Notes: generated by a model from the sequence alone, not told the origin. Counted from the first letter of the stretch, positions 32,815 through 41,604 are shown. The stretch is 64,000 bases of DNA from Anaerolineae bacterium (GCA_023382655.1 JAHDWK010000027.1:21980-85979); one strand, 5' to 3'. A program made the numbers and translations.

Positions 32815-33228
32815 ATGCAAATTCCGGCAAAATTGCCTGGTTTGAAGAAGCTGGTGATTCTGTGGGCCGTTTATGGCGTGGTGTGGATCGCGCCGGAAGG
32901 GGTCCTGTGGCAGACGGCACTGCTGGCAGGGCTGACAACGGCCGTGCTGCTCGGCTACCTGGTACAAAAGATATTTAGCGGTCGTGTGCTCTCGTCAGGT
33001 TGGTGGGTGGGGGGCACGGCCGTGACCGGCGCTCTGTTCGGTTTGCTGGCAGGCTTGTTAACGCTATTTTTCATGGCGCTCAAAACGGGCCTGCACGCAC
33101 ACGGCCCAGAGTTCTCTCCGGCCGAGATCAACTGGGTGATCAGGCAACTGCCGTGGTGGACGGCCGTGGGTCTGTTCACCGGGGCGGGTTTGGGGTTGGT
33201 GGGGCTGGGTGCGGCCAGTAAGCAGTGA
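32815..33228 (+). CDS. Small integral membrane protein
   Basis: Has 137 residues and about four hydrophobic segments (15-30, 33-50, 60-90 and 115-135). There is no signal peptide and no family I recognise. Part of the third segment is encoded by an ACGGCCGT octamer (TAV). Upstream DNA from 32677 holds no obvious promoter. Function unknown. Confidence 0.6.
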   Translation: MQIPAKLPGLKKLVILWAVYGVVWIAPEGVLWQTALLAGLTTAVLLGYLVQKIFSGRVLSSGWWVGGTAVTGALFGLLAGLLTLFFMALKTGLHAHGPEFSPAEINWVIRQLPWWTAVGLFTGAGLGLVGLGAASKQ

Positions 33229-33335
33229 GCGGTTAGCACTGAGCGGTTAGCAGTGAGCGGTTAGCAGTGAGCGGTGAGCAGTGAGCGGTGAGCAGCAGGC
33301 CGATAACTGCTTACTCCTCACTGCTCACTGCTAAC
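33223..33335. repeat. Tandem agcagtgagcggt repeat with inverted tail
   Basis: About six tandem units of agcggttagcagtg (13-14 nt) are followed by inverse copies (cactgctcactgctaact). Arms can pair to make a long hairpin between converging genes. The inverse part overlaps the last codons of the translin gene. Same family as 5075-5156. Confidence 0.8.
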
Positions 33336-33955
33336 TTCGTTTCCAGCGCCTTCAACGCGTTCTCCAGATCAGATTGGCGCAGACTGGTGGTCACATCACC
33401 ACGTGTCCGTTCCAGAACGGCGCGCACGGTGTCGGTGCGGCGGCGCAGGCCACCGGTAATGCTGTCATTAAAGTCAAATGTCACCAGGATGCTGTAAATC
33501 TGATCCATCTCGTCTAGCAGCCGTTCGGCTTCGTCACTATGGCCGTGGCGGATGATGTCTAAAATGCGGCGGCGCAGTTCGGTGGCGGCCTCGGCCAGTC
33601 CGTTGAGCCAGGTGGCGCCATCAGCCGCCAGTGATTCCGGGGTGGGTAGGGGCCGGTTGCGCACCAGGGCGTAAGTAAGGTGGGCTTCCACAAACTCCTT
33701 CACCGCGTCCTGGGTATAACCGGCGTAATAGAGACTGGGGTACGGCCGGGCACAATCCGTCAATGCTGTTGTGGCGGTGTGGGCTTCGGCAATAAGCGCT
33801 TCCGCCTTTTCCCATTCTTCCCGGTGGATGGCCCGAATGGCGCGGGCACAAATGCTAATCAGTTGCCGCGATTGTTCATATGCCTGGTTACGAGCCGTGT
33901 TCATTCGTTCCATTTCCTGGCGGATAGTGTCGGTGATAGTATCTAGTTGATCCAT
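33311..33955 (-). CDS. Translin-family protein
   Basis: Has 214 residues, all helical. It resembles translin/TRAX, with a conserved C-terminal part FDFNDSITGGLRRRTDTVRAVLERTRGDVTTSLRQ and the region AYEQSRQLISICARAIRAIHRE near 24-45. In eukaryotes these proteins bind single-stranded nucleic acids; the bacterial and archaeal forms have unknown roles. The 3' end is fused to the inverted part of the repeat at 33223-33335. It is preceded by DUF3467, nine nt upstream. Confidence 0.85.
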   Translation of the reverse strand: MDQLDTITDTIRQEMERMNTARNQAYEQSRQLISICARAIRAIHREEWEKAEALIAEAHTATTALTDCARPYPSLYYAGYTQDAVKEFVEAHLTYALVRNRPLPTPESLAADGATWLNGLAEAATELRRRILDIIRHGHSDEAERLLDEMDQIYSILVTFDFNDSITGGLRRRTDTVRAVLERTRGDVTTSLRQSDLENALKALETKLAVSSEE

Positions 33956-33964
33956 ATGTTGTCC

Positions 33965-34315
33965 TTATTCCTCTTTATCTCCCCCTTCCGGTGGGGGGAA
34001 GCGGAAAAATTGTTCGGCCAGATTGGTGGGCAGCCGGATGGGGCCAAACTGTTGTTCAAAGGTAGTCAGGCTTTGCGCCAAAGCGGTGTGCAACATTTTG
34101 GCGTGCATGGGTGACATGATAATGCGGGATAAAATCTTGCCGCGGGGGGTACGGGGCAGCACCTGGGCAAAGTCAATGATGACTTCGGCTGGGGTATGGC
34201 TGATGAAGGCGACGTTAGCGTAGACGGCCGTTAACTCTTTGGGCATATCAATGGTAATTTTCTGCGGTGCGGGCGTGGGTGATTGGGGTGTTTCAGGAGC
34301 AGGTTGTTCTGACAT
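33965..34315 (-). CDS. DUF3467 domain protein
   Basis: Has 116 residues. Recognisable as DUF3467 by VYANVAFISHTPAEVIIDFAQVLP and RIIMSPMHAKMLHTALAQSL. The N-terminal 20 residues are Pro-rich. The family is widespread in bacteria and uncharacterised. It shares an operon with the translin homologue. Confidence 0.88.
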   Translation of the reverse strand: MSEQPAPETPQSPTPAPQKITIDMPKELTAVYANVAFISHTPAEVIIDFAQVLPRTPRGKILSRIIMSPMHAKMLHTALAQSLTTFEQQFGPIRLPTNLAEQFFRFPPPEGGDKEE

Positions 34316-34326
34316 GGGCGTCTCCT

Positions 34327-34372
34327 ATGGAATTAGGAATTATGAATTAGGAAGGATGAAGGATGAATCTTA
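34327..34372. repeat. Phrase repeat (gaattaggaatta/gaaggatgaa)
   Basis: Short direct repeats of gaattaggaatt and gaaggatgaa upstream of the DUF3467 gene, in the divergent gap before the ComEA-like gene. Confidence 0.55.
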
Positions 34373-34532
34373 TCCCTCCCGCTAAAGATACTCCATCTAC
34401 TCTTTTTTGAAAAATGTGCGGGCATGTTACAATGTGCCAATTCTTTTGCAAACGCACCGCAGTATAACAAAGTTGATTGGATGGGGTGGTAGTTCGTTGC
34501 GGAAACGACTGCCAGAAAAAGGGGAAACGACC

Positions 34533-35156
34533 ATGCGTAGTGCAACTACCTGGGGTTGGTTAGCTGTTGGATTCTTTTTAGGCATCGTTGTAGGTGTGGG
34601 GGCATTGACCATGCTCAACAGGGTGCAGCCGGCGCCAATTGTCATTCAACCACCGCCACCGACCCATACACCGGCGCCGACAGGCACGGCCGCGCCGATT
34701 CATATTTATGTCAATGGGCAGGTGGTGGCCCCGGCCGTGTATACATTGCCGCCCGATAGCATTGTGCAAACGGCCGTGACGGCAGCGGGAGGTTTTACGG
34801 CGCAGGCGAACACGGCCGTGGTCAATCTGGCGCAGCCGCTCAGCGACGGCATGCAAATTTACGTCCCGGCAGTGGGTGAAGCCGTTTCTGCCCCCATCAC
34901 GGCAGCGGAACCGGCTGCCAGCAACGCCGGCACAGACAGCCTGGTTGCCACAGCCAACAACCGGATCAACATCAACACGGCCACCCTGGATCAGCTAGAC
35001 ACCCTGCCGGGCATTGGCCCCAGCACCGCCGCTAACATCATCCAACACCGGGAAAACAACGGCCCATTCGTCTCTATTGAGGCCATTATGGATGTGTCAG
35101 GCATCGGCGAAACCCGATTTGCCCAGATCAAGGATTTGATCACGATTGACAATTGA
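34533..35156 (+). CDS. ComEA-like helix-hairpin-helix competence protein
   Basis: Has 207 residues from ATG 34533, preceded by AAAAAGGGG. The membrane anchor is near 8-30, then a Pro/Thr linker, an SLBB-type domain (about 55-120), and a C-terminal helix-hairpin-helix pair, RININTATLDQLDTLPGIGP and SIEAIMDVSGIGETRF. ComEA binds DNA outside the membrane during transformation. ComEC and ComFA are not in this window. Many ACGGCCGT copies lie within it. Confidence 0.9.
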   Translation: MRSATTWGWLAVGFFLGIVVGVGALTMLNRVQPAPIVIQPPPPTHTPAPTGTAAPIHIYVNGQVVAPAVYTLPPDSIVQTAVTAAGGFTAQANTAVVNLAQPLSDGMQIYVPAVGEAVSAPITAAEPAASNAGTDSLVATANNRININTATLDQLDTLPGIGPSTAANIIQHRENNGPFVSIEAIMDVSGIGETRFAQIKDLITIDN

Positions 35157-35190
35157 CAATGCTCAATGAGCAATTGTCAATTGTGAGCAG
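35143..35190. repeat. caattgacaatg phrase repeat
   Basis: Direct and inverted copies of caattgacaat and caattgtcaatt straddle the comEA stop codon and extend to the promoter region of the GT9 gene, forming an AT-rich hairpin. Confidence 0.6.
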
Positions 35191-35213
35191 TGTTGCGCTA
35201 AAATTAGCGACCT

Positions 35214-36335
35214 ATGCCCCAAGAAAATGTGATCACGACCATTGCTGCACGGGTGGCAGCCGTACCCTTTCGGCTGGCGCGCCGGGCGCCCTTTTCACCG
35301 GCGCGCAAGGCGCTCATTTTGCACCCCTGCTGCATTAGCCAGGTAATGCTGGCGACACCTTTGTTGGCTATTCTGAAACGAGCTTACCCCCAAACGCGGT
35401 TTGATTGGGCCGTCAGCGATTGGGCACGGCCGGCCATTGCCGGAAATCCGGATCTGACGGAATTAGTCAGCACGGGAGAGACGGCCGTGTCCCAACTCTC
35501 CTGGTCCCAACTCCATGTCCTCATTCAACAGTTACGCCAGGAGCAGTACGACACCTGCTTCATTCCCGGTCGTTCCAGCTTACTGGCGTATATAGCCTGG
35601 CGGGCGGGCATTCCCCAGCGGGTGGGCATCAATGTACACGGACGTGGTTTTGCCCACACCCTGCCCGTGCCGCCACCCCCAGGCGAACGGCACGCCGCTA
35701 TTGTCTACCTGGCATTGGCAAAGGCCATTGGCATAGATACCGGCCGGGAAGGGCGGCTGCCGATGGCCTTTTATCCGTCAGATGGGGCGCGCACGGCCGT
35801 GACCAGGCGGCTGATTGACGAGGTGGAATGGTTGGGTGATGTACCACTGGTCATCATACATCCAGGCGGCGGCGACAGCCCTGCTTATGCCGACAAAAGC
35901 AAACAATGGCCGGTGGAACGATTAGTGCGCCTGGGTAACTATCTGGTACGCAAACACAAAGCGCGCCTGCTACTGGTGGGCAGCCAGGCAGACCAGGCGC
36001 TGGCGGCAGACATCGTGGGGCTAATGCCCGTGCCGGTAGCCAATTGGACAGGGTGCGTCAGCCTGAGCGAGATTGGTGCATTGGGGGAAATGGCCGACTT
36101 GTACATCGGCAATGACACCGGCCCCACGCACATTGCGGCCGCCGTAGGTTGCCCCACCATAGCCATCTTTGGCCCCAGCGATCCCCGCATATCGGCCCCC
36201 TATGGCGACGAAGGGAAGGTGACGGTATTGTGGAAAGAGGGAGGGGAGGGGGAACGGCCGTTTAGTTGGGAAAACGGTGTCAGCGTCAATGAAGCCCAAA
36301 AAGCCGCCGACAAACTCCTCAATCGCAAAACCTGA
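35214..36335 (+). CDS. Glycosyltransferase family 9 (heptosyltransferase-like)
   Basis: Has 373 residues. The GT9 fold is supported by HPCCISQVMLATPLLAILKR near 40-60, the donor-site motif IHPGGGDSPAYADKSKQWP near 215-235 and YIGNDTGPTHIAAAVGCPTIAIFGPSDP near 300-327. Members add heptose or related sugars to cell-envelope glycans from an ADP- or GDP-sugar. There is no clear lipid A gene nearby, so the acceptor is unknown. It ends 15 nt before the tRNA-Asp promoter. Confidence 0.9.
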   Translation: MPQENVITTIAARVAAVPFRLARRAPFSPARKALILHPCCISQVMLATPLLAILKRAYPQTRFDWAVSDWARPAIAGNPDLTELVSTGETAVSQLSWSQLHVLIQQLRQEQYDTCFIPGRSSLLAYIAWRAGIPQRVGINVHGRGFAHTLPVPPPPGERHAAIVYLALAKAIGIDTGREGRLPMAFYPSDGARTAVTRRLIDEVEWLGDVPLVIIHPGGGDSPAYADKSKQWPVERLVRLGNYLVRKHKARLLLVGSQADQALAADIVGLMPVPVANWTGCVSLSEIGALGEMADLYIGNDTGPTHIAAAVGCPTIAIFGPSDPRISAPYGDEGKVTVLWKEGGEGERPFSWENGVSVNEAQKAADKLLNRKT

Positions 36336-36350
36336 CGCCTAAAACTCCGT

Positions 36351-36379
36351 TTGACACAACCACCCTGTTTTGCTATTAT
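36351..36379 (+). promoter_or_regulatory. Promoter of tRNA-Asp
   Basis: TTGACA (36351-36356), a 17-nt spacer and TATTAT (36374-36379); transcription would start a few nt before the tRNA at 36392. Confidence 0.75.
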
Positions 36380-36391
36380 CCCGTCCTTGCT

Positions 36392-36464
36392 GGGGGCGTG
36401 GTGTAGTGGTTAACACGCCGGCCTGTCAAGCCGGAGATCGCGGGTTCGATCCCCGTCGCTCCCG
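36392..36464 (+). tRNA. tRNA-Asp (anticodon GTC)
   Basis: Seventy-three nt, cloverleaf by eye. The acceptor arm pairs gggggcg with cgctccc. The anticodon stem ccggc/gccgg flanks ctgtcaa, with anticodon GTC at its centre. The T-arm is gcggg/cccgt around ttcgatc. No CCA is encoded. A serine recombinase gene is transcribed towards it from the right and its last 18 codons are antisense to it, so this is the likely island insertion site. Confidence 0.95.
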
Positions 36465-38149
36465 TTCTTGTATAAAAATGGGTCAACCTCTTGGTAGGTT
36501 GGCCCATTTGTTTTATGGCCAAGTACCAAGTGGTAGTTTGAACGCAATGTCATAGCTACAACTACCCCATCCTGTACATACACCCTCTCCAAAATTAGCT
36601 TCACCAGTTCGTGACGACCCTCATTGTCTCCTTCAAGCCGCTCCCAATGTGTTTTGAAATTGGCGAGCAAATCAGCTGCTTGTGCTAAGTCATCTTCAGG
36701 AATCGGTGTTAGTTGCTCTAGCTCCATCTGTACCTTGATACGCTTTTCCATGTATTCTCGCTCGTCCGTAAAAAAACCTCTGTCCCAACGCATATCCATA
36801 CGTTCGATGATGCCTGTGATTTCCTGTAACCGGTCTTCCAGATTTTTATCACCCAATACTTCGCTCATCGCCTTAGTCACGCCTTTCCGCCATTCCTTCG
36901 GCGGTTTTAGCTGCATCAGGATGTTGACCACCTGCTCGTCAATCAAATCCACCCGAACCCCTTTCTGGTCACACTCATAACCCAGTTCTTTCGCCCGACA
37001 GCGATAATATTGATATCTATGACCCTTCGATTGGGATTGAGGGCGTAGTTTCCCATATTGGGGGAAGGTTTTGCCTTCGGGTGGGTGACTGCAACAGCGG
37101 TGGCAATAGATGAGATTGCGTAGCAAATACGGCTGATATTTGGCTGATGGTTTGCGGTGACTGCGGCGTTTCGCCCGGACTTGTTGGCATTGCTCAAACA
37201 AATCCTCGCTAATCACGGCTTCATGTTGACCGTCAAACCATTCCACCGGCGCTTCAAAAGAACGTGTGCCATTGGAGTGTCGCTTGTATTGTTGATATTT
37301 TGTTTTACCCAAATAGGTGTGATTTTGTAACATATCACGAACTGTTTCTGTGCAGAACGGCCGTCCCGTTTTGCTCTTATACCCGTTTTCGTTAAGCAGA
37401 CGGGCAATGTCATTATCACTGTATTTCCCAGTAGCGTAACTTTCAAAGGCCAGGAGCAAACCAGGCAGCTCATTTTCATCCGGTACCAGCACCTTGTCGC
37501 TATTTTTCTTCATGCCAAATGGGGCCTGGTTATTGTGTTTGCCCTGATTGCTACGCTCTTTCTTTCCTTTGGCAACCTCGGTCGCCAGGTTCAAACTGTA
37601 CCAATCGGCCACTGATTCCATGATGCCTTCAATTAACGCCCCCATTGGGCCATCGCTATCTTCTGAAGGCTCGCTTACAGAAAAAACCTTGATACCGTAA
37701 TCGTGACGTAACAACGATTTGATGGCCAACGCATCCGTGCGGTTGCGGGCAAAGCGGTCAAATTTGTGGACAACGACTGCATCAAACTTATGTTTGCGTC
37801 CGTCTTGGCGCATTCGCTTGAATTCGGGACGGTCGGCAGTGCGCCCTGAGTGTCCTTCATCTGCATAGACTTGAGATAAGATTCCACCGTTGGCGATAAC
37901 CCAGGCTTCAATGGCTCGTTTCTGGGCATCTAGTGAATAGTTACCAATTTGCTCTTCTGAACTGATACGAATATAGGCTGCGTAACGCATTTTTTCTACC
38001 ATCCTTTTTTGGGGTTTCTTGAGTCTGAAATCAGGGTTGACTCTGGGACCAATCAGCGGGTGATCGGCGAAAACATCGAGATTCGGCGAAGTGAAGAAAT
38101 GAGGTTGTTGATTGTTTCTATTGCCTTTGGCAAATTGTTCATCCGGCAT
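36410..38149 (-). CDS. Large serine recombinase (integrase)
   Basis: Site-specific recombinase of 579 residues. The resolvase-type N-terminal catalytic domain has the Y-x-R-x-S motif (YIRIS), with S63 as likely nucleophile. A recombinase domain follows (AFESYATGKYSDNDIARLLNENG), then a zinc ribbon with CHRC and C-x-C pairs near 360-395, and a coiled coil (about 440-490). The chosen start at 38149 follows AAAGGAG; an internal ATG at 37990 is also possible. The last 18 residues (GDRTRDLRLDRPAC) are encoded antisense to tRNA-Asp. It is the likely integrase of the island to its right. Confidence 0.93.
   Translation of the reverse strand: MPDEQFAKGNRNNQQPHFFTSPNLDVFADHPLIGPRVNPDFRLKKPQKRMVEKMRYAAYIRISSEEQIGNYSLDAQKRAIEAWVIANGGILSQVYADEGHSGRTADRPEFKRMRQDGRKHKFDAVVVHKFDRFARNRTDALAIKSLLRHDYGIKVFSVSEPSEDSDGPMGALIEGIMESVADWYSLNLATEVAKGKKERSNQGKHNNQAPFGMKKNSDKVLVPDENELPGLLLAFESYATGKYSDNDIARLLNENGYKSKTGRPFCTETVRDMLQNHTYLGKTKYQQYKRHSNGTRSFEAPVEWFDGQHEAVISEDLFEQCQQVRAKRRSHRKPSAKYQPYLLRNLIYCHRCCSHPPEGKTFPQYGKLRPQSQSKGHRYQYYRCRAKELGYECDQKGVRVDLIDEQVVNILMQLKPPKEWRKGVTKAMSEVLGDKNLEDRLQEITGIIERMDMRWDRGFFTDEREYMEKRIKVQMELEQLTPIPEDDLAQAADLLANFKTHWERLEGDNEGRHELVKLILERVYVQDGVVVAMTLRSNYHLVLGHKTNGPTYQEVDPFLYKNGSDGDRTRDLRLDRPAC
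36477..36509 (-). terminator. Terminator-like hairpin inside the recombinase 3' end
   Basis: Arms of 13 nt with one G-U (aatgggtcaacct / aggttggcccatt) around a 7-nt loop; minus-strand T-run follows. It lies between the tRNA and the bulk of the recombinase gene and may end both transcripts. Confidence 0.6.
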
Positions 38150-38181
38150 ATGCTCCTTTCTAGGTTAGTTCCCAGCTATTG

Positions 38182-39981
38182 TTAACAAGGCAGACTTTGT
38201 AAAGCGGTATGCAACCATTCGGGGCGAGGCTTAATTTGCGGTGTGTGCCTTTCCAGATAGGCGATTAGTTCGGCATCACCAGGGTTAGGGGCAAAACCGT
38301 TGACCAATTGGGGAGTGCCTAACATGGCCAAGAATTGACCATCTTCCAGATTCTCGGCTCCACCCGAATCCAAGACCGCCCGCGACACGGCCGTCTTCGC
38401 CACCCGAAACGTCATCCGCGCCGTGCATTGTTCGCGCCAGGTCAGCCCATGGCCCAATACCCGGTACGTGGGGTCTGTCAACGCGCCAACGCTGCTCATC
38501 GCCAGTTTCCGCGCTCGGCTAGCGTAGGTAGCCAATAAGCCCCAAAACGCTTTCTGCTCGCGGGGCGTCAGCGCCAGAGCCAGAGATAGAACTTCATCTA
38601 TGGCGATAAGAATGGGGGGTTCAGGGTGCATCTGTGCAGGTAAACGAGACCATTCTGAAACCTGTGCCAGCCGTAGAATCATTTCACGGCGCTGCATTTC
38701 CACCAGGGCAGCTTCCAGGAAGGTAGCGTATGTGACGGCATTTCCTCTGATGAGAGCCGCATGGGGGTGATTGTAGAAAGGGCTGAAATCAGCGCCGGAT
38801 TCATTCATCAGGATCACGCTCACCCCTTTGGCCAATGCCTGGGCAATGAGCGGCCGTAAGATGCGCCGCGTTTTTCCGGTGCCGCTGGAACCGGCCAGCA
38901 AAATGTGTGGGGTTTTGGTCAGGTCAAGGGCAATCACGGCTTGGGGGCCAAAGCCAACAGCCAGACCGTCCCCCTGATATGATTCCAAACGGTTCCACGA
39001 AACGGAAGCTGGCAGTTGAGGCACGGCTGGTGATGCTTCTACGCGCGGCACGGCCGTGCCCTCTTCATATTTTCCCGGCTGTGGCAGTTGTTGGCGGGTG
39101 GTGACTTTAGTTGAGAGTGGCCCCAACTGGCGTTCCCGAATGGTTATCGCCGGCAGTTGGGGCGGATGGCCTGGGGCATATTTGGCCTGTTCAATAAGGC
39201 TATGCAGAACGCCGCCGGTGACGATGGTCTGGATGTCGTTGGGGGTGATTTCCGGCATGGTGGCACGGCCGTCACGATCAATCGTTAAAGCAGCCTGCAA
39301 CATGCGCATGGGGTCGGTAATAATCGTGTGCCCGGCCTGGTTGAGCAGCAACAGCGGGTTGCCGTGCTGTCCATAGCGGACGACACCAGCCCGGTTGACC
39401 AGGGTGGGTATCAATTGCCAGAACAGCCAGCCGCTCAGAGCCAGAACCAGGCCAATGGCGGCTACAATGAAAACGTAGGATGCCAGGGTGAAGATATGTT
39501 CGCGTTGGGCCTGGGCTTCTGCCTGGCGCAATTGAATGGCTTGCCGGGTAGCGGCAAACGAGCTTTCGGTAGCCAGGGCATTGGCCGTGCTGGTAGCGAT
39601 GATGCTGTTGACTGCCTGCATCGTAGCTGTTTCACCGGCTTGAGTGGTGGCGGTGTCTCTAGTAAGCGCCAAAGCCAGGGTATCGGCCGTTTGTTGAGCT
39701 TGGGTGGTGGCGGTGGTTTGGGCCTGGTACGCCACGGCCGTACTCGTCGCTGCTTCGGCCGTCCCTTGAATGTTTTGATAGTTGGCTTCCAGGGTAGCCT
39801 GTGATGACTGGGTGGTGGCCTGGGCGTCGCGCCAGTATTGGTCAGCTTGAGCGGTGGCGATGAGAGCCGGTTGTGCGGTAGCTGCCTGAGAAACGGTATT
39901 CGCGGCTGAAGATGGGGTTCCAGAACAGGCAGCTATCACCAATAAGAGCAAACTGATTGCAACAAGTCGAATTAAGGGCAT
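38182..39981 (-). CDS. Lipoprotein-signal, membrane-anchored FtsK/HerA-like ATPase
   Basis: Has 599 residues. Residues 1-19 form a signal peptide with lipobox VIAAC (C19). Residues 20-160 are Ala/Thr/Gln-rich, coiled-coil-like (AATSTAVAYQAQTTATTQAQ). A transmembrane segment lies near 165-192. The C-terminal half (about 340-590) is an FtsK/HerA-type P-loop ATPase with Walker A GSSGTGKTR near 360 and Walker B PILIAIDEV near 455. The combination of a lipidated N-terminus, extracytoplasmic coil and cytoplasmic motor is unusual. It lies next to the recombinase and may move DNA for the element. Confidence 0.82.
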   Translation of the reverse strand: MPLIRLVAISLLLLVIAACSGTPSSAANTVSQAATAQPALIATAQADQYWRDAQATTQSSQATLEANYQNIQGTAEAATSTAVAYQAQTTATTQAQQTADTLALALTRDTATTQAGETATMQAVNSIIATSTANALATESSFAATRQAIQLRQAEAQAQREHIFTLASYVFIVAAIGLVLALSGWLFWQLIPTLVNRAGVVRYGQHGNPLLLLNQAGHTIITDPMRMLQAALTIDRDGRATMPEITPNDIQTIVTGGVLHSLIEQAKYAPGHPPQLPAITIRERQLGPLSTKVTTRQQLPQPGKYEEGTAVPRVEASPAVPQLPASVSWNRLESYQGDGLAVGFGPQAVIALDLTKTPHILLAGSSGTGKTRRILRPLIAQALAKGVSVILMNESGADFSPFYNHPHAALIRGNAVTYATFLEAALVEMQRREMILRLAQVSEWSRLPAQMHPEPPILIAIDEVLSLALALTPREQKAFWGLLATYASRARKLAMSSVGALTDPTYRVLGHGLTWREQCTARMTFRVAKTAVSRAVLDSGGAENLEDGQFLAMLGTPQLVNGFAPNPGDAELIAYLERHTPQIKPRPEWLHTALQSLPC

Positions 39982-40065
39982 TAAACAACCTCCTTACTAA
40001 ATTGACATGCTGCTGGATTATTTTGGAGGCAAAATCTTCCTGGCCGGATGACCTCCAAAACAAAA

Positions 40066-40101
40066 GAGTCGTCAACCGCTGTCACCAGCCGTTGACGACT
40101 C
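40066..40101 (-). terminator. Strong hairpin terminator
   Basis: Eleven-nt arms gagtcgtcaac/gttgacgactc with an inner gctg/cagc stem, followed on the minus strand by TTTTGTTTT. It lies downstream of the small gene at 40218 and 85 nt before the ATPase gene. Confidence 0.8.
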
Positions 40102-40217
40102 AATCGCAAGTAGATAGCATTGCTTCAAGCCTGCGGTGCTGGAACAAGCAGCATGTAGGTTAGCCCTGCGTCGGTGGTACCAGCACCAACTCAGGGCGAT
40201 TTATTATCAATCCTGTT

Positions 40218-40556
40218 CTATCGAATCAATGAATATCCCCGTTCTTTTCTTTTTGTTGAACTGCGATAACGATAATGGCTGGCTGAACCTCTTGGCAAAT
40301 ACCTGGGTGTCGGGCTGACCAGGTAACTGATCAAATACAAAGCCTGGGCGCAGACGAACAAATGAGGATGCCGCCAATTATATTGCATGAGACGTCTGTC
40401 TTCTTCGTTCAACCGAAATAGATAAAGCTCTTCAGGACCGTCTAGATTTTTATTACGTGCCCATTTTATGAGACGGGTAAGTTCTGAGTGCCTATTCTTG
40501 GTGCGTAAGATACTCCAAAGTAAGTGCCAGTTGTTGTACCAATTATAGAATCGCAT
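40218..40556 (-). CDS. Hypothetical protein
   Basis: Has 112 residues from ATG 40556. AT-rich, basic and rich in Trp, Tyr and Arg (MRFYNWYNNWHLLWSILRTK). I recognise no family. It lies just before a terminator and near the HTH gene. It may be a real element gene or a spurious frame. Confidence 0.35.
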   Translation of the reverse strand: MRFYNWYNNWHLLWSILRTKNRHSELTRLIKWARNKNLDGPEELYLFRLNEEDRRLMQYNWRHPHLFVCAQALYLISYLVSPTPRYLPRGSASHYRYRSSTKRKERGYSLIR

Positions 40557-40564
40557 AGTTGTAT

Positions 40565-40579
40565 TATATGCGATATAGC
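40565..40579 (+). repeat. 15-bp direct repeat, left copy (TATATGCGATATAGC)
   Basis: Identical to 53463-53477. The two copies lie on the same strand about 12.9 kb apart and bracket the defence cluster. It could be a recombination or regulatory site. Confidence 0.6.
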
Positions 40580-40630
40580 ATAGATTATCAATATGCAATT
40601 ATGGTACCTGGCTTGGAGCAAGAGTTCTGG

Positions 40631-40858
40631 CTACTCTTTTGGCTTAGGGCCTGGATGGGGATTTGTGGCTAAATACGCTAGGACTGTTTCTTTAGTGGTT
40701 ACCCAATTACGACCAATTTTTGTCGCCCAGATTTTTTGTTGCTTGGCTAATAACCTTAGATGTCCTTGCGATAGCCCGCTGAGTTCTGCTGCTTCGGCCA
40801 AAGAGATCAGCTTTTGTGCAGCATGTTCTCCGTTGGTTAGGTCTGTATCGTTAGGCAT
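40631..40858 (-). CDS. Excisionase-like helix-turn-helix protein
   Basis: Has 75 residues. The sequence LISLAEAAELSGLSQGHLRLLAKQQKIWATKIGRNWVTT is a MerR/excisionase-type winged helix-turn-helix. In mobile elements these small proteins steer recombination direction or regulate transcription. It lies 2.5 kb from the recombinase. There is no neighbour in a tight operon. Confidence 0.8.
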   Translation of the reverse strand: MPNDTDLTNGEHAAQKLISLAEAAELSGLSQGHLRLLAKQQKIWATKIGRNWVTTKETVLAYLATNPHPGPKPKE

Positions 40859-40937
40859 GAATATTACATCGAAGTATTAAACCGCAAATATAGTAATTCT
40901 TCTGCTGCATTAGTATTCTTTGCTATCATAACATGAT

Positions 40938-41555
40938 TCAAATCCACCCTTTTGTAAACTTGGCGTAATTGTATTGATCAATGAGTTTCGTCATTGGTTT
41001 GTCGTTTGTAACTGAAATATTTCGTAACTGGATTGCGACTTGCTGAATAATCTTGAAAAACGTTATATATTTCCCAACTGGATCATGTTGGTAATGACAT
41101 CCATAAGCTTGGGCAATTGCTACATCCCAGAGCGGAAAGAAGCTAGGCGCAAGAAGGTGCAAGGCCTTTGACACGGCCACAGGGCTTTTTCGTCCATTTG
41201 ATTTTCCACCATCAATTTGAAGAGCATCGAGAAAATCGAAAAAAAGCTCACGAATTCGTGTTTCATCTGATTCATGCATTGAGATCATATCTCTCGCCCG
41301 ATATGTCTCTAAATATGCCAAATTCCTCTCTATGCATTTTTCTAGATCATAGAAATTAAAGTTGCCATAACGATAAAAAGCTTGGTTCCAGGTTAATAGT
41401 AAAACACCAAGAGCATCGGTCATATCATTTGGTCTACCCCAGTGAATGTCAATCAAAGATGTGGCAACTTTGTACATTGCGTCACGAGGTTCGTATTGCT
41501 CATAAGCCATATATCCTCTAACAAACTCTTCTGAAGACGGCACAACAAACATCAT
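40938..41555 (-). CDS. Hypothetical protein next to HNH nuclease
   Basis: Has 205 residues and is helical. Region GRKSPVAVSKALHLLAPSFFPLWDVAIAQAYGC resembles a stretch I recall in several uncharacterised proteins encoded near restriction genes, but I cannot name the family. AT-rich. It lies 49 nt downstream of the HNH nuclease gene and may be the last gene of the cluster. Function unknown. Confidence 0.65.
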   Translation of the reverse strand: MMFVVPSSEEFVRGYMAYEQYEPRDAMYKVATSLIDIHWGRPNDMTDALGVLLLTWNQAFYRYGNFNFYDLEKCIERNLAYLETYRARDMISMHESDETRIRELFFDFLDALQIDGGKSNGRKSPVAVSKALHLLAPSFFPLWDVAIAQAYGCHYQHDPVGKYITFFKIIQQVAIQLRNISVTNDKPMTKLIDQYNYAKFTKGWI

Positions 41556-41604
41556 TTTTGATACCTTTAAACAGCTGATCGATGTCTAAACTATTATATT
41601 TGCG

